Notes: generated by a model from the letters alone, not told the origin. DNA of 64,000 bases from JAAYJR01 sp964540755 (GCA_964540755.1 CAZIOB010000191.1:34339-98338); one strand, 5' to 3'. Positions 43,213-53,907 are shown, counted from the stretch's first letter. A program made the numbers and translations.

Positions 43213-46200
43213 CTATCTGTTTTCAAAATTATTCAAATACTCTTTATATTTTTTGTTATAAAAATTGCTTAGCTTATGAGAATTTTTATTAAAAATCTCA
43301 ATTACAACATCTTTCTCCTTGTTGAACTCAAAAAATTCAACCGGATCACTATAAAAATCTTCAGCAACCTTACTCTCTCTTTTCTTGTCGAAATCTCTTT
43401 CCATTTCAGCATTCTCAGCTTCGAGCAGGCGTGCTGTAATTTGCCTCTGCCTTGCGATCATCTCAGCATTAATATTTCTGTTTATAAGTTCCTGCCGGTT
43501 GTGTTCAAGTATCCTGTCAATTTGCTGAAGATGATTACGTGCAGGACTTCCAATATTACCATCATTCATAATTTCACGAAGCATTTGCTGCATCATCTCA
43601 TGTCTCATTAACATTTGCCCATACTGCTCCTGCCCGGGCCCTCTTTGCCCATTCTTCAACTGTTCTATCATTTGTTCCAGTTGCTTACGTATATTTTCGG
43701 ATGTTTTCTTCAATAAATTTAATCCGCCACACTTCCCTCCGGGCCTTTCACACTGCTGGGTTCCAGGCTTCGCATTCGCTAACTGTTCTTCAAGATTCTC
43801 AAGCGCTTCATTTAACATTAAAGCTAAATTATTGACAGAAGTAATAATGTATTGCTGACTGCTTTTTGCGTTTGGAAATAATCCTTCTTCCATCTGTGTT
43901 GTAACATTTTCCAAATTGAATTGCAATGTTAACAACTCATTATTTATCATATTACTTATATGGGCAGTTCTTTTTGCCAAAGCATATAAGGAATCTCTCA
44001 CTATTTTACTTTGATCCTTTATTTGCTTTTGCTTCAGATTGAGTTCATTTAAGACAGGATCCCCGGCAGATATAACATTTAGAGTTTTAAGAATATCTTC
44101 CTGTTCAAATGAAATTAAAATAAGATTACTAAGTATCTGTCTAAGGTTCTCGATATTCTCCGTTTTTTGTTCCACATCATTTGAATCCAACATCTTTTGC
44201 ATTGCCAAAGCAATATTTTCCAAACTTCCGGAAGTCTTTTTAATGCTTTTCCACGATCCGTCTTTTTTCTTGTTTTCCAAATGTTTAATGCTTTCCATCA
44301 TATTATTTCTTGTCTCATCAAACTCTTCACTGAAATCATCAAAATTAAGAGGTTTATCTAATTCATTATTCATTTCAAGCGCTATACCCAACTGTTTTTG
44401 CAACTCGGTTATATCATCTTTGTGGTCCTTAACATATTCTTTAATTGAATCAAAATCTTCATTTGTTCTAATATCATCAGATAATTTTTCTTCCTCCTTT
44501 CCCTTAGCTTTAATCTCATCTATGATATTCTGCAGCTTTTGTTCAACCTTCATTTTACGGAGCATCTCAAGATTCCTGTCTAATTGCTTTTGCAGGTCTT
44601 CATAAGTCATGTCCATACGATCTGTTAAGCGATTAATTTTTTTACTGTCAAATTCTTCTGCCAGTTTATTAAATTCATCCAGTAATTTTTTGAGTTCGTC
44701 AGTGAAAACTTCATCCAATAATTTCTCAATTTGTTTCTGCTTCTCTATAATCTCATCACGCTCCTCTTTAAATGAATTTGTGTAATTATTAAGATTCTCA
44801 TTATTTTTCTTTATTTTGTTATACAAATTTTCAAGTCTGTTTTGCTTAGTAACAATATCATTAACCATTTGTGAGTTTTCCCAGTCTGATACATTTGTAT
44901 CCATATTTTTTATTCTAAGTTGCTTAAGATTACCCTGAATTTCATTGGCAAGTTCCCGGCTCTCATTTAACATCTCTTCAATGTTTCTGAACTTTTCATC
45001 TTCTATCTTGGATATTTCATCTTCATCAGGTATGGTAATGGTATAACTATCGGAAGTAGTTGTTTTATAATTATTTATAATATCATTATCAGTCACTGAA
45101 AAATAATAAGTAATAATTCCCGAAGGCAATGACAAATCAGCAAAATCATAACTGAAATAAAATTCCTGATCTTTTAAATTTTTTATAAAAGGTATGGAAA
45201 TGGAAGAATCCTTATTTTCAACATTAAAATGAAAATCCAGACCGGTAAAACCGTAATCATCGCCTATTAAACCCTTAAAAAAATAACGTGTAATTTTAGT
45301 AGAATCCTGTATCGCTAAAAGTTCAATTTCAGGATACAGATCGGGTATAACATCTATTGAATAAGATAATGCAAGTTCGGTATCCGTCATATCATTTTTA
45401 ATATAAACATTATATTTATGCGATTCATTAAATACTTTATCCACAACAAAAAATTTTTCACATTTAGAGGCACCAACTGTAGTTGAATCAGAAAAAAATA
45501 AAAATAGAGAATCAATATCAATACCATCAAAGTACCATTTAATTTTAGTTCCTTCAGTAACCTGAAAATCACCGGTATTTATATATGATTCATCCGAAAT
45601 TCCCGTATAAAAAGGAGGTTTAATTTCCACACGGAAATTAGTTATTCCGGGGGCAGGCAAAATATCCAGCAAAAATTTTTCTGAATTATTTTTCATATCT
45701 GTAAAATAAAAATTTATTGGATTAATGACTGAGGCAATATCAAACTCAAAATTTCCCTCTGAAATATTGTTCATCAGATAATTATTTCCTTCAATATTAA
45801 TGTATACAACCTGGGGAAGTTTATCACCTCTGCACTCCAGCAATATTTTAAATGACTCTCCCTTAGTAGCGATCAGATCATCATTAACAAGATAAAAATT
45901 AAAGGGTGCAGGTTTAGTAAAAACCTCATCATAATGTATAATCCTTTGCACAGAAGTTGAAACTAAACTTCTGTTAATAAAAAATATACCGGTTGCAACT
46001 AACACACTCACAATAAAATAAACCAATATAATTTTTAAATTTCTAAACTGAACAGCATCCCTGAAATCAAAAATACTAAGCTTATTTATTTTCTGATCAA
46101 TACTTGCCTCAATAATATCAGCAGAATAATTATTATCTTTTAATTCCGATAACTCAATTATATTAAGCAATTTATCTTCAATTTCCCTGAAATGATTCTG

Positions 46201-46494
46201 TATAATAAAAGAACTGCTCTTAATATTTAAAGGTTTAATAATGCCAATAAGTCTGAAAAAAGGGACAATTATGTAATGAACAGATAAAAGCAAACCAAAA
46301 ACAAAAAATCCATAGAAAATAAATATTCTTATATTTGAAGGCATATATAGCAGAGATTCAAGAAATACAAAAAATAGAAATATTGCCAACAAGAAAAAAA
46401 TAGTAAGTAACAATCCCCTTACTATTTTAAAGCTATAATACTTCGAACGAAACGCAATCAGCTTTTTAACAAGTATGTTGAAATCTTTTGTCAT
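43213..46494 (-). CDS. DUF4175-like large membrane-anchored coiled-coil protein
   Basis: The 1093-residue protein has two N-terminal membrane helices (residues about 20-70) and a third near 165-185, a beta-rich middle portion (about 200-500), a long coiled coil with many Glu/Lys/Asn (500-950) and a Gln/Met-rich tail (MRHEMMQQMLREIMN). This matches DUF4175-type proteins, whose role is unknown. The start at 46494 (MTKDFNILVKK) is preferred; the frame is open to 46689, but those residues look unnatural. It ends two bases before the RsbW-like gene. Confidence 0.75.
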   Translation of the reverse strand: MTKDFNILVKKLIAFRSKYYSFKIVRGLLLTIFFLLAIFLFFVFLESLLYMPSNIRIFIFYGFFVFGLLLSVHYIIVPFFRLIGIIKPLNIKSSSFIIQNHFREIEDKLLNIIELSELKDNNYSADIIEASIDQKINKLSIFDFRDAVQFRNLKIILVYFIVSVLVATGIFFINRSLVSTSVQRIIHYDEVFTKPAPFNFYLVNDDLIATKGESFKILLECRGDKLPQVVYINIEGNNYLMNNISEGNFEFDIASVINPINFYFTDMKNNSEKFLLDILPAPGITNFRVEIKPPFYTGISDESYINTGDFQVTEGTKIKWYFDGIDIDSLFLFFSDSTTVGASKCEKFFVVDKVFNESHKYNVYIKNDMTDTELALSYSIDVIPDLYPEIELLAIQDSTKITRYFFKGLIGDDYGFTGLDFHFNVENKDSSISIPFIKNLKDQEFYFSYDFADLSLPSGIITYYFSVTDNDIINNYKTTTSDSYTITIPDEDEISKIEDEKFRNIEEMLNESRELANEIQGNLKQLRIKNMDTNVSDWENSQMVNDIVTKQNRLENLYNKIKKNNENLNNYTNSFKEERDEIIEKQKQIEKLLDEVFTDELKKLLDEFNKLAEEFDSKKINRLTDRMDMTYEDLQKQLDRNLEMLRKMKVEQKLQNIIDEIKAKGKEEEKLSDDIRTNEDFDSIKEYVKDHKDDITELQKQLGIALEMNNELDKPLNFDDFSEEFDETRNNMMESIKHLENKKKDGSWKSIKKTSGSLENIALAMQKMLDSNDVEQKTENIENLRQILSNLILISFEQEDILKTLNVISAGDPVLNELNLKQKQIKDQSKIVRDSLYALAKRTAHISNMINNELLTLQFNLENVTTQMEEGLFPNAKSSQQYIITSVNNLALMLNEALENLEEQLANAKPGTQQCERPGGKCGGLNLLKKTSENIRKQLEQMIEQLKNGQRGPGQEQYGQMLMRHEMMQQMLREIMNDGNIGSPARNHLQQIDRILEHNRQELINRNINAEMIARQRQITARLLEAENAEMERDFDKKRESKVAEDFYSDPVEFFEFNKEKDVVIEIFNKNSHKLSNFYNKKYKEYLNNFENR

Positions 46495-46924
46495 ATTTTG
46501 TAATTCCCTATTATAGAATATCTTAACAAAAATACAATAACCCCTTGTTGTTAATACATATTTGAAAAAACAAAAATAATCTTTTAAAACAAAATTTGCA
46601 TTCTTCCTAAATTTATATATTGTAATTATTCTGAATCCATCTATAAAAATTATACGAATTTTTTGATTATTATTTTCACAAAAAATCAACTTGTTTAAAA
46701 GTTAATAATAAGTAACCAAAAATTTATAAACCATTGTTATTATCTTTTTTAATTATCTATATATTAATAATTTGTATAATTAATATTACTAATAACCTGT
46801 TATATATAATGATTAAATTATATTTATAAAATTTAAAAAAAAGATTTTAACAGGAATCAACAGCTCATTATTAGTATTATTATTTAATATTACATTTGTA
46901 TATAATAAAAAAGAAACAAATATT
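46495..46924. promoter_or_regulatory. Divergent AT-rich intergenic region
   Basis: These 430 bases separate the DUF4175 gene and the response regulator. The DNA is extremely AT-rich, with many ATTA/TAAT runs; no gene or clear promoter could be singled out. Confidence 0.4.
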
Positions 46925-47302
46925 TTGAAAATATTATTAGTTGAGGATAACATACTTAATCAGAAAGTGGTTTCTTTTCATTTACGTAAACGCCACTATG
47001 AAGTATTTACTGCAACCAATTGGGTTGAGGCCATGAAAATTTTCAAAAATGAATATCCCGATTTAATTTTTATGGATATTATGCTGCCTGAGAAAGATGG
47101 TTATGAAATAGCAGGAGAAATTAGAAAAATTGAGTATGAAGAGGGAAAAAATACACAAATACCCATTATTGCCCTTACTGCTAATACGCTGGATAATGAC
47201 AGGAAAAAATGTTTAAAGGCAGGAATGAATGATTACCTGTCAAAACCTTTTACTGCACAGGATTTATATAGAGCTATAGATAAACTAATTATTAATAGTT
47301 GA
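46925..47302 (+). CDS. Single-domain response regulator (CheY/SpoIIR type)
   Basis: This 125-residue receiver domain has no output domain. The acidic pocket (VEDN), phosphoacceptor D51 in IFMDIMLP, Thr in ALTAN and K107 in YLSKPF are all present. The LNQKVV segment is typical of receivers from hybrid-kinase phosphorelays. It starts with TTG at 46925, with no ATG earlier in the frame, and lies 16 bases before ruvB; co-transcription is likely but a functional link is not evident. Confidence 0.88.
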   Translation: MKILLVEDNILNQKVVSFHLRKRHYEVFTATNWVEAMKIFKNEYPDLIFMDIMLPEKDGYEIAGEIRKIEYEEGKNTQIPIIALTANTLDNDRKKCLKAGMNDYLSKPFTAQDLYRAIDKLIINS

Positions 47303-47318
47303 TAAACGGGGTACCGGA

Positions 47319-48341
47319 ATGACAGACCACCTTGACATAAGAAAAAACAACTATTCTGAAAATGAAAAAGAATTAGATGTTAAACTAAGGCCTTTAAATT
47401 TTGTTGATTTTAAAGGTCAGAAACAAATTGTGCAAAACCTGGAAGTTTTTGTAAAAGCAGCCTCTATGCGTAATGAAGCATTGGATCATGTATTACTTCA
47501 TGGTCCTCCCGGTTTGGGAAAAACTACATTATCACATATTATTGCAAATGAATTGGGGGTGGGTATAAAAATATCATCGGGACCGGTATTGGATAAGCCT
47601 GGTGATCTTGCCGGGCTTCTTACTAATCTTGAGGCGAGGGATGTTCTTTTTATTGACGAAATACACCGTTTGTCACCGGTAGTTGAGGAATACCTCTATT
47701 CTGCGATGGAAGATTTTCGGATTGATATAATGATAGACAAAGGGCCAAGCGCCCGCTCAATACAACTGGAACTGAATCCTTTTACATTGATTGGAGCTAC
47801 TACCCGGTCAGGATTGCTTACCTCTCCCCTGCGTGCAAGATTTGGAATTAATTCTCATTTGGAATATTATGATTTTGATGTATTAAAAGGAATTGTTAAG
47901 AGATCGGCACGTATTCTGGAAGTAGAAATAAGTGAAGAGGCAGCATATGAAATTGCCGGCAGAAGCAGGGGAACACCGAGAATAGTAAATTCATTATTAA
48001 GGAGGGTACGTGATTTTGCCCAGGTAAAGGGAAGTGGAAAGATTGATGTTGATATTACAAAAATGTCGCTAAAAGCTTTAAATATTGATCAACATGGCCT
48101 TGATATAATGGATAACAGAATTTTACTCTGTATAATAGATAAATTTAAAGGAGGCCCTGTTGGAATAAATACAATAGCTACGGCTGTAGGAGAGGATAGT
48201 GGCACTATAGAAGAGGTATATGAACCATTTCTTATCAAGGAGGGATTTATAAAACGCACACCCAGGGGAAGAGAGGCCACAGAAAGGGCATATAAACATC
48301 TGGGGAGAATAAATTTAAACAGTAATCCATCCTTGTTTTAG
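47319..48341 (+). CDS. ruvB: Holliday junction helicase RuvB
   Basis: This 340-residue AAA+ motor drives branch migration with RuvA. Motifs: LRPLNFVDFKGQ at the start, Walker A HGPPGLGKTTLSHI, Walker B FIDEIHRLSP, sensor ATTRSGLLTSPLRARFG and the winged-helix end GPVGINTIATAVGEDSGTIE ... FIKRTPRGREATERAY. It is complete and highly typical. Confidence 0.97.
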   Translation: MTDHLDIRKNNYSENEKELDVKLRPLNFVDFKGQKQIVQNLEVFVKAASMRNEALDHVLLHGPPGLGKTTLSHIIANELGVGIKISSGPVLDKPGDLAGLLTNLEARDVLFIDEIHRLSPVVEEYLYSAMEDFRIDIMIDKGPSARSIQLELNPFTLIGATTRSGLLTSPLRARFGINSHLEYYDFDVLKGIVKRSARILEVEISEEAAYEIAGRSRGTPRIVNSLLRRVRDFAQVKGSGKIDVDITKMSLKALNIDQHGLDIMDNRILLCIIDKFKGGPVGINTIATAVGEDSGTIEEVYEPFLIKEGFIKRTPRGREATERAYKHLGRINLNSNPSLF

Positions 48342-48447
48342 TCAGTGAGACTATGGTTTGTATGGTCTAAATCATTAAGTCGAACTGATCACGAGCAAAG
48401 CGAAGGAAAAGCGAAGGAATCATTACAAAGTTCAAAGGAATCATGAT

Positions 48448-49521
48448 TTATTCATTTTCTTCCAAATCTATCTCAAACAAACGGGGCCACCATTTTCCTG
48501 TAACAAATAATCTTTCATTTTCTTTATCATAAGCAATTCCATTCAGGTAATCAATGGTATCAGCCGGGTTTTTATACATATTAATTAAACCTTCAAGGTT
48601 TATTTCCGATAATACTCTTCCTGTTTCTGGATCAATAATGATAATCAAATTTGTAGTATAAACATTAGCATAAATTTTTCCATTGATATATTCCAATTCA
48701 TTTAGATAGTTTATTATTCCTTTATCATTTGCTATCTGCATTTTTTTTATTTCTGAAAAATTTGAAATATCGAGCCATATTAATTCGTGAGATCCATTAC
48801 TCATTATTAAATTTTTACCGTCATTTGTAAGTCCCCACCCCTCCTTTGACTTATAGCTGAAACTGTCTATAAGTGAAAAATTTAAAAAATCGTAAATAAA
48901 ACCTTTCCGGGATCTGTATGTAAGCTGATATATCTTATCATTAAGGATAGTAATTCCTTCACCAAAATATTTTTTATCTAAAAGTGTTTTTTTAATAATT
49001 TCGGCTGTATTCAGATTTAATTTGAATATTCCTGAAGATCCCTTTTCTCCCGTACCTTCATACAGATAACCATCATGAAATTCAAGTCCCTGGGTATAAA
49101 AATTTTTATTATGAGGGTAATTGTTTATCACAGTGTAATGTAATTTTTCAGGTTTAATATTTGAAACGGCATTAAAAGAGATAATTCTTGTGTTATTAAC
49201 TCCGTCTTTTTTAGAGGCAGTCACCCGTAAGGTGTTTTTACCAATAAGGTTTACTTTTATTCCCTCAACGGTAAAATCAAGCTGACCTGTTTTTTTTAGG
49301 AGTGAATCATTGTAAAGCAGATTTATTTCACCTATTTCCCCATTTTTTACCCTGGTCTTAACATTAACTGAAATATTTTGTCCGTATATATAATTCTTAG
49401 CTCCGGGCAGGACATTGATGGCGCTGACAGGTTTACGTGAACGTCCCGGTTTATTTGAACATGAAAAGAATGTAACAAAAAGAAAAAAGACAAATATCAA
49501 TGGCAAAACAGATTTCTTCAT
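48448..49521 (-). CDS. Glutaminyl-peptide cyclotransferase-like lipoprotein
   Basis: This 357-residue protein has a lipoprotein signal (FVTFFSC), an N-terminal beta region of about 90 residues and a C-terminal five-bladed propeller of the plant-type glutamine cyclotransferase family (PF05096): YPHNKNFYTQGLEFHDGYLY, YFGEGITILNDKIYQLTY, EGWGLTNDGKNLIMSNGS and LNELEYINGKIYANVY. Such enzymes form N-terminal pyroglutamate. It should face the periplasm. It converges on ruvB. Confidence 0.85.
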   Translation of the reverse strand: MKKSVLPLIFVFFLFVTFFSCSNKPGRSRKPVSAINVLPGAKNYIYGQNISVNVKTRVKNGEIGEINLLYNDSLLKKTGQLDFTVEGIKVNLIGKNTLRVTASKKDGVNNTRIISFNAVSNIKPEKLHYTVINNYPHNKNFYTQGLEFHDGYLYEGTGEKGSSGIFKLNLNTAEIIKKTLLDKKYFGEGITILNDKIYQLTYRSRKGFIYDFLNFSLIDSFSYKSKEGWGLTNDGKNLIMSNGSHELIWLDISNFSEIKKMQIANDKGIINYLNELEYINGKIYANVYTTNLIIIIDPETGRVLSEINLEGLINMYKNPADTIDYLNGIAYDKENERLFVTGKWWPRLFEIDLEENE

Positions 49522-49641
49522 ATAATGTTAAAATATTTTATTATTCTCTATGTTTTAACACCATAAAAATAATTAAAAAACGAAGCGCTACAATAAAGCA
49601 CATGTAAAGTAAATTATATCTTTGTTTTAAAATAATCTATA

Positions 49642-51129
49642 TTGAATCCATTTAAAAAAATAGCAGGAGATACTGCCATTTATGGAATGAGCAGTATAAT
49701 AGGACGATTTCTTAACTGGTGGCTGGTTCCTTATTATTCATTTATTTTTGTTCCCGAAGTTTTTGGAATAGTTACCAATTTATATTCATATGTGGCGTTT
49801 TTCCTTGTCTTATTGATTTATGGAATGGAAACAGCTTTTTTCAGATATGCATCAAAAAGTGATAATTCTGAGAAAGTTTACTCTACCTCATTAGTTTCTC
49901 TTTTCATAACTTCTTCTTTATTTATTATCCTGGTATCAACATTTAAAGGTAATATAGCCTCTGTTATAAACTATCCGGAGCATCCTGAATATATACTTTG
50001 GTTAGCAATTATTCTGGGTTTAGATGCTTTTACGGCAATACCATTTGCACGACTCAGACTGAACAACAGGCCTGTAAAGTTTGCATCCTTAAAACTGTTG
50101 GGGATAGGCTTTAATATAGGTTTCAATCTTTTTTTTCTGACTTTTTGTCCTTCAATTATTAATAAATATCCTGATTCTTTTATAAATATTTTATATTCTC
50201 CTGATATCGGTGTCGGGTATGTGTTTATTTCAAATTTACTTGCTTCCTTTATTACACTTATACTTCTGTTGCCGGAAATATTTAGGGTTAATCTTCTGTT
50301 TGACCATAAACTGTTGAGAAGGATGCTGAATTACGGATTTCCAATATTGATTGTAGGGCTTGCAGGTATGGTTAATCAGAATATTGATAAAATACTTATT
50401 CCTTTTTTAATTCCGGACGAGCAAAATCCTATGTTTCAAGTGGGGATATACGGGGCAAATTATAAATTGGCTGTTTTGATGAACATGTTTATTCAGTCGT
50501 TCAGGTATGCTTTTGAACCATTCTTTTTTTCAAAGGGGAGTTCAATGGAAGATACTCAAATATATAGCAGAATTATGAAATACTTTGTGATTTTCGGACT
50601 TTTTATTTTTACAGTGATGATTCTTTTTATAGATATCATCAAAATAATCATATCTCCTGAATATCACGAAGGACTTAAAATAGTTCCTTTGATATTAATG
50701 GCAAATTTGTTTTTTGGTATATATTTTACATTGTCTCTCTGGTATAAACTTAAAGATAAGACAAGGTACGGCGCTTATATTGCATTAACAGGGGCGGTTA
50801 TTACCGTGTTTCTCAATATACTCCTTATTCCTGTTATTGGCTATACAGGTTCTGCTGTTGCTGTTTTTGTTTGTTATTTTGTAATGATGGTTATGTCTTA
50901 TTGGATAGGAAAGAAACATTACCCCGTTCCTTATGACCTTAAGCGAATCGGGATTTATTTTCTGGTTACGGCCGTCATTTATGCCGGCTCCCTGATTACA
51001 CAATCATTTAGTGATATTTTTAAGTATTCAGCTAATATTATACTTTTGTGTATTTATTTTGTTACTGTTTTTATGTTTGAAAGGAATGAAATGAGTTTGA
51101 TAAATATTAACACAAAAGATAATGATTAA
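49642..51129 (+). CDS. Polysaccharide flippase (MOP superfamily), second copy
   Basis: This 495-residue protein has about 14 predicted membrane segments and the Wzx-like pattern (GDTAIYGMSSIIGRFLNWWLVPYY at the start; GFPILIVGLAGMVNQNIDKILIP mid-protein). It resembles the protein at 3403 in fold but not closely in sequence. It starts with TTG at 49642. It probably moves lipid-linked glycans or lipid intermediates and may be linked to the nearby cell-envelope genes. Confidence 0.82.
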   Translation: MNPFKKIAGDTAIYGMSSIIGRFLNWWLVPYYSFIFVPEVFGIVTNLYSYVAFFLVLLIYGMETAFFRYASKSDNSEKVYSTSLVSLFITSSLFIILVSTFKGNIASVINYPEHPEYILWLAIILGLDAFTAIPFARLRLNNRPVKFASLKLLGIGFNIGFNLFFLTFCPSIINKYPDSFINILYSPDIGVGYVFISNLLASFITLILLLPEIFRVNLLFDHKLLRRMLNYGFPILIVGLAGMVNQNIDKILIPFLIPDEQNPMFQVGIYGANYKLAVLMNMFIQSFRYAFEPFFFSKGSSMEDTQIYSRIMKYFVIFGLFIFTVMILFIDIIKIIISPEYHEGLKIVPLILMANLFFGIYFTLSLWYKLKDKTRYGAYIALTGAVITVFLNILLIPVIGYTGSAVAVFVCYFVMMVMSYWIGKKHYPVPYDLKRIGIYFLVTAVIYAGSLITQSFSDIFKYSANIILLCIYFVTVFMFERNEMSLININTKDND

Positions 51130-51270
51130 AGTGCGTTTTCTATATGATGCCTTTGAAAATAATTAATTTGTTTAGAAGAGTGAAATAATGAACATTTTTT
51201 GATGTAAAGTGTATTTAATAATGCAGCCAAAGTTGGAATTAAGATTAATATACTCAAAAAATTTTAAAGA

Positions 51271-51726
51271 ATGGAGGAACTGAAACATAAAGAAATTGCG
51301 CTTGCCAGTGATCATGCCGGTTTTGAAAGGAAACAGGATATCATTAAATTTTTGGAAAACAGGGGAATTAAATATAAAGATTTTGGATGTTTTACAGATA
51401 AAAGTTGTGATTATCCTGATTTCGGACATTTGATTGCTGATGCAATTGATAAAGGAGAATATGATACAGGAATAACCTTTTGCGGAAGCGGACAGGGAAT
51501 AAGTATGACCGCAAACAAGTACCCTAACGTACGTTCTGCTTTATGCTGGATACCTGAAATTGCAGCTTTGGCAAGACAACATAATGATGCAAATATTTGT
51601 GCTATTCCAGGACGTTTTGTCACTGCACGGGAGGCTGAAAAAATTGTGGAAACATTTCTAGGTTCTCATTTTGAAGGAGGCAGGCATGCCCGAAGGATAT
51701 CTAAAATACCTGTTAGAAAAAAATAA
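51271..51726 (+). CDS. rpiB: Ribose-5-phosphate isomerase B
   Basis: This 151-residue enzyme interconverts ribose 5-phosphate and ribulose 5-phosphate. Motifs: ALASDHAGFERK, CDYPDFGHLIADAI, FCGSGQGISMTANKYPNVRSAL with the catalytic Cys, and RQHNDANICAIPGRFV. The length is standard. It is 50 bases before an Rrf2 regulator. Confidence 0.95.
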   Translation: MEELKHKEIALASDHAGFERKQDIIKFLENRGIKYKDFGCFTDKSCDYPDFGHLIADAIDKGEYDTGITFCGSGQGISMTANKYPNVRSALCWIPEIAALARQHNDANICAIPGRFVTAREAEKIVETFLGSHFEGGRHARRISKIPVRKK

Positions 51727-51776
51727 GTTAAAAGGAGATGATTTTTCATCATTAAAACAGAATAATATAATGGAAT

Positions 51777-52220
51777 ATGTTATCTAATACTTGCAAATAT
51801 GCATTGAGGGCTATGATTTATCTGGCTAAGTTTTCCACTCCTGATAAGAGGGTAGGGATTAAGAAAATTGCGGATGACCTGTATTTGTCATATCCTTTTT
51901 TAGGCAAAATTTTACAACATCTTGTTAAACAAAAACTGCTTGTTTCCAACAGGGGGCCTTCGGGAGGTTTTATCCTGGCACGCGATGCGAGTGATATTAG
52001 CCTGTATGACATTGTTGTCAGTGTAGATGGGGAGGAATTTTTTACAAATTGTTTGATAGGACTGGAACCATGTCACAGCCAAGATACTCATAAACCTTTG
52101 TGCCCTATTCATAATCGATATAATGAATTAAGGAAAAAAATTACAAAATTTTACAAAGAAACTAACCTTGAGTTAATTAGCCGGGATATAGAAAAACATG
52201 AAGATATAATGAGATATTGA
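51777..52220 (+). CDS. Rrf2-family regulator with putative Fe-S cysteines
   Basis: This 147-residue regulator has the Rrf2 winged helix (SNTCKYALRAMIYLAKF, IADDLYLSYPFLGKILQHLVKQKLL, SNRGPSGGFILAR) and a loop with Cys-x6-Cys-x9-Cys-x2-His (CLIGLEPC ... LCPIH). Similar loops hold an iron-sulfur cluster in IscR-type proteins, but the spacing here differs from IscR, so the sensed signal (redox, NO, cysteine) is open. No target gene is obvious nearby. Confidence 0.85.
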   Translation: MLSNTCKYALRAMIYLAKFSTPDKRVGIKKIADDLYLSYPFLGKILQHLVKQKLLVSNRGPSGGFILARDASDISLYDIVVSVDGEEFFTNCLIGLEPCHSQDTHKPLCPIHNRYNELRKKITKFYKETNLELISRDIEKHEDIMRY

Positions 52221-52224
52221 TATT

Positions 52225-52626
52225 CTAAAGATATTTTTCCCATCTTCTGTTAGAAACAAAAATAAGATAGAAAAACAAAGCGGCAGTAATGCCCATACAG
52301 TTAGCTATGAAATCGTAAATATTGCTGTTTCTTGAACTTGATATTACATGTTGGGTAATTTCAAATAAAGCCCCCAGAAAGACAGAGATAAAAGGAGCCA
52401 GAACAAGATGTTTTTTTTTAAGAATTTTTAAGGGTCTGAATAAAAGAAGGCATAATACAAAAAAAAGCACAAAATGAACCATTTTATCAAAATACGGAAT
52501 AGACATAAATGGTTTTTTGGGCAGGCCGGAGGCGGGAAGGTATAAACCATAACTAATAAGCGCCAGCCAGAGGAGGGGCTTATAAAATATCCCTATTATT
52601 TTTTTTCCCGCAATATTTTTATTCAT
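52225..52626 (-). CDS. VanZ-like membrane protein
   Basis: This 133-residue protein has four predicted membrane helices and the VanZ-family landmarks FDKMVHFVLFFVLC and GALFEITQHVISSSRNSNIYDFIANCMG. The function is unclear in most species; VanZ itself gives low teicoplanin resistance. It converges on the Rrf2 gene with 4 bases between. Confidence 0.82.
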   Translation of the reverse strand: MNKNIAGKKIIGIFYKPLLWLALISYGLYLPASGLPKKPFMSIPYFDKMVHFVLFFVLCLLLFRPLKILKKKHLVLAPFISVFLGALFEITQHVISSSRNSNIYDFIANCMGITAALFFYLIFVSNRRWEKYL

Positions 52627-52671
52627 GTATTGGTTTGTAATTCATTATAAAGCCGTAAAGAAATAAAAAAT

Positions 52672-53799
52672 ATGGCAGGAATTTATATACATATTCCTTT
52701 TTGCCGGCAAAAATGTTATTACTGTGATTTTTATAGCAGCACTGAAATTAATTTGTCCGGCAAATTTATAACTGCATTAAAAAAAGAAATTACTCTCCGC
52801 CGTAATTATCTTGGGGGAGAGATCATAGATACTATCTATTTTGGCGGGGGCACTCCTTCTGTATTAAGTATAAACCAGCTTAATGAAATTCTTTCTTTTT
52901 TAAAAGTATGTTTTTATGTTTCCGGTAATGCGGAAATAACACTCGAAGCCAATCCGGATGATTTGAACATGGATTATTTAAAAGGGTTGCTTGGTTGTGG
53001 AATTAACAGGTTGAGTATAGGGGTACAATCACTTCAGGAAAGACATTTAAAAAGAATGAATCGCCGGCATGATGCGATGCAGTCTGTCAGTTCAGTAATG
53101 AATGCAGCAGGGGCAGGATTCACAAATATCAGCGTTGATCTTATTTATGGCCTTCCGGATTTGTCCGGCCGGCAATGGAAATCAGATCTGCATGTAGTTT
53201 TAAATATGCCCGTGGTTCATCTTTCTGCTTATCATCTTACCTATCACAAAGGAACAGTTTTTTATAAATGGTTACAAGGTGGCAAAATAAAGGAACTACC
53301 TGAAAGAGAAAGTGTTTCTCAATTTCGCATATTGATTGAGGAGACGGGTAGGGCAGGTTTCGAACAATATGAAATTTCAAATTTTGCAAAGGATGGAATT
53401 TATTCGGTTCACAACAGAGCATACTGGACCGGCAAAAAATATTTAGGAACAGGACCGGCGGCTCATTCTTATGATGGTAAAACCAGGAGATGGAATACTG
53501 CCAATCTTGAAAAATATATCAGGGCAGTTGAAAATAATGAAAGGTATTACGGGACAGAAAGGCTTGGTCCGGAGAAGAGATATAATGAATATATTTTGAC
53601 AAATCTGAGAACAAAGTGGGGAGTATCCGCAGTTATTCTTGAAAAGCATTTTGGAAGAGAAAAGCTGGATTTCTTTTTAAGGTCAGCTGAAAAATATATT
53701 TCCCTGGAAAAGATTATAAGAATAAATGATATTTTTCTGCTTAGTAAAGAGGGAATTTTTACTTCAGATAACATCATTGCGGATTTGATGATTATTTAA
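52672..53799 (+). CDS. hemW: Radical SAM haem chaperone HemW
   Basis: This 375-residue radical SAM protein has the cluster motif CRQKCYYCDF (C-x3-C-x2-C), FGGGTPSVL, the SAM region LEANPDDL, RLSIGVQSLQERHLKRMNR and the HemW ending NEYILTNLRTKWGV. It is annotated as HemW rather than a true coproporphyrinogen oxidase because the length and the lack of the N-terminal extension of HemN fit haem chaperones. It is probably involved in haem delivery. Confidence 0.88.
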   Translation: MAGIYIHIPFCRQKCYYCDFYSSTEINLSGKFITALKKEITLRRNYLGGEIIDTIYFGGGTPSVLSINQLNEILSFLKVCFYVSGNAEITLEANPDDLNMDYLKGLLGCGINRLSIGVQSLQERHLKRMNRRHDAMQSVSSVMNAAGAGFTNISVDLIYGLPDLSGRQWKSDLHVVLNMPVVHLSAYHLTYHKGTVFYKWLQGGKIKELPERESVSQFRILIEETGRAGFEQYEISNFAKDGIYSVHNRAYWTGKKYLGTGPAAHSYDGKTRRWNTANLEKYIRAVENNERYYGTERLGPEKRYNEYILTNLRTKWGVSAVILEKHFGREKLDFFLRSAEKYISLEKIIRINDIFLLSKEGIFTSDNIIADLMII

Positions 53800-53907
53800 T
53801 TGTTTACCAATTAATTGAATTGCTGCCATAATTTATAAATATTGTTAATGCATCGTGCCGTAAAATATAAAATCTATATCTTAGCGGTTCTTTTAAAATA
53901 GTATTTA

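Noticed and set aside
40334..45445. TTATCCACA DnaA-box matches near 40334 and 45437 as a replication origin
   Set aside because: They are isolated, lie inside genes (apt and DUF4175), and no cluster or AT-rich unwinding region accompanies them.
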